This document shows, one piece after another, positions 6,411-6,499 of a stretch of 6,499 bases of DNA (within the stretch, counting starts at the first letter, position 1; every line of letters begins with the position of its first letter). This DNA is from Planctomycetota bacterium. GTDB taxonomy: Bacteria > Planctomycetota > Phycisphaerae > SM23-33 > FEN-1343. A program made the translations under genes and the position numbers. The notes under the pieces are model-generated. The model saw only the letters and a list, made by a program, of their open reading frames with translations, searched no databases and was not told the DNA's origin. The stretch covers positions 1 through 6,499 of the forward strand of contig JABMQG010000063.1 in assembly GCA_013203365.1 (NCBI GenBank). The letters are read 5' to 3'.

Positions 6411-6499
6411 GGCCATTGCCCTCCACGTCATGCGAGAATCCCATGTCCTCGGCACCGATGTTCAGGTGCCCTTTATCCGGATCCTTGGATCCGACGACC
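6391..6499 (-). CDS. C-terminal end of an unidentified upstream gene (partial)
   Basis: A reading frame enters from the right edge and stays open for 35 codons before TGA at 6393-6391. The other two minus-strand frames hit stops near the edge (TAA and TGA before about 6460). Roughly two thirds of its third codon positions are G or C, as expected for coding DNA here. The visible tail begins VVGSKDPDKGH and ends in a His- and Gly-rich stretch (NGHDRHFG). I do not recognise it, and it shows no JAB metal motif, E2 catalytic motif or C-terminal Gly-Gly. It overlaps the preferred start of the adenylyltransferase by 20 bases, so it is probably the preceding operon gene and translationally coupled. 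By context it could be a partner of the E1-like enzyme, but that is a guess. The call rests on one short open frame. Confidence 0.55.
   Translation of the reverse strand, partial: VVGSKDPDKGHLNIGAEDMGFSHDVEGNGHDRHFG
6419..6424 (-). promoter_or_regulatory. Shine-Dalgarno site setting the adenylyltransferase start
   Basis: On the minus strand GGAGGG stands 8 bases before the ATG at 6410. That spacing favors this ATG over three in-frame alternatives: GTG at 6455, ATG at 6416 (only 2 bases from the site) and ATG at 6389 (one base after the upstream stop, with no good site of its own). The site lies inside the 3' end of the upstream reading frame. Confidence 0.65.

Noticed and set aside
6478..6493. 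Perfect inverted repeat CGGATCC-TT-GGATCCG near the right edge.
   Set aside because: It lies inside the probable coding end of the upstream gene, has no U-tract, and consists of two neighbouring GGATCC hexamers that codon choice can produce by chance. A role as operator or terminator cannot be supported.

Overview
The window is one tightly packed operon transcribed entirely from the minus strand, so it reads from right to left. Every boundary that can be assessed is an overlap or a gap of 1 to 21 bases, most starts have a clear Shine-Dalgarno sequence, and there is no internal promoter-sized gap. No tRNA, rRNA, insertion sequence or CRISPR array is visible. The DNA is moderately GC-rich. Nothing in it fixes the host; a free-living GC-rich bacterium is likely, and the exact phylum cannot be read from these genes.

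Layout in transcription order: (1) the last 35 codons of an unidentified gene at the right edge (6391-6499); (2) a ThiF/MoeB/E1-type adenylyltransferase of about 425 aa (5133-6410) with a beta-rich N-terminal extension; (3) a 931-aa HerA/VirB4-like DUF87 ATPase (2338-5133); (4) a very acidic 171-aa helical protein (1819-2334); (5) a 185-aa coiled-coil protein (1260-1817); (6) a WD40-like beta-propeller protein with a helical tail, cut by the left edge after 412 codons (1-1238).

This is not a standard housekeeping cluster. An E1-like enzyme normally adenylates the C-terminus of a ubiquitin-like or sulfur-carrier protein. HerA/VirB4 ATPases are hexameric motors that pump DNA or protein. The two small helical proteins could be structural or exported partners, and the propeller a scaffold. 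The combination recalls, without matching, the logic of type VII secretion (motor ATPase, small helical proteins, ubiquitin-fold YukD/EsaB) and of bacterial ubiquitin-like conjugation operons. The genes show no thiamine or molybdopterin partner. Treating the cluster as an undescribed conjugation-plus-motor system is an inference; the missing ubiquitin-like, E2 or JAB partner, if there is one, should lie just right of the window.
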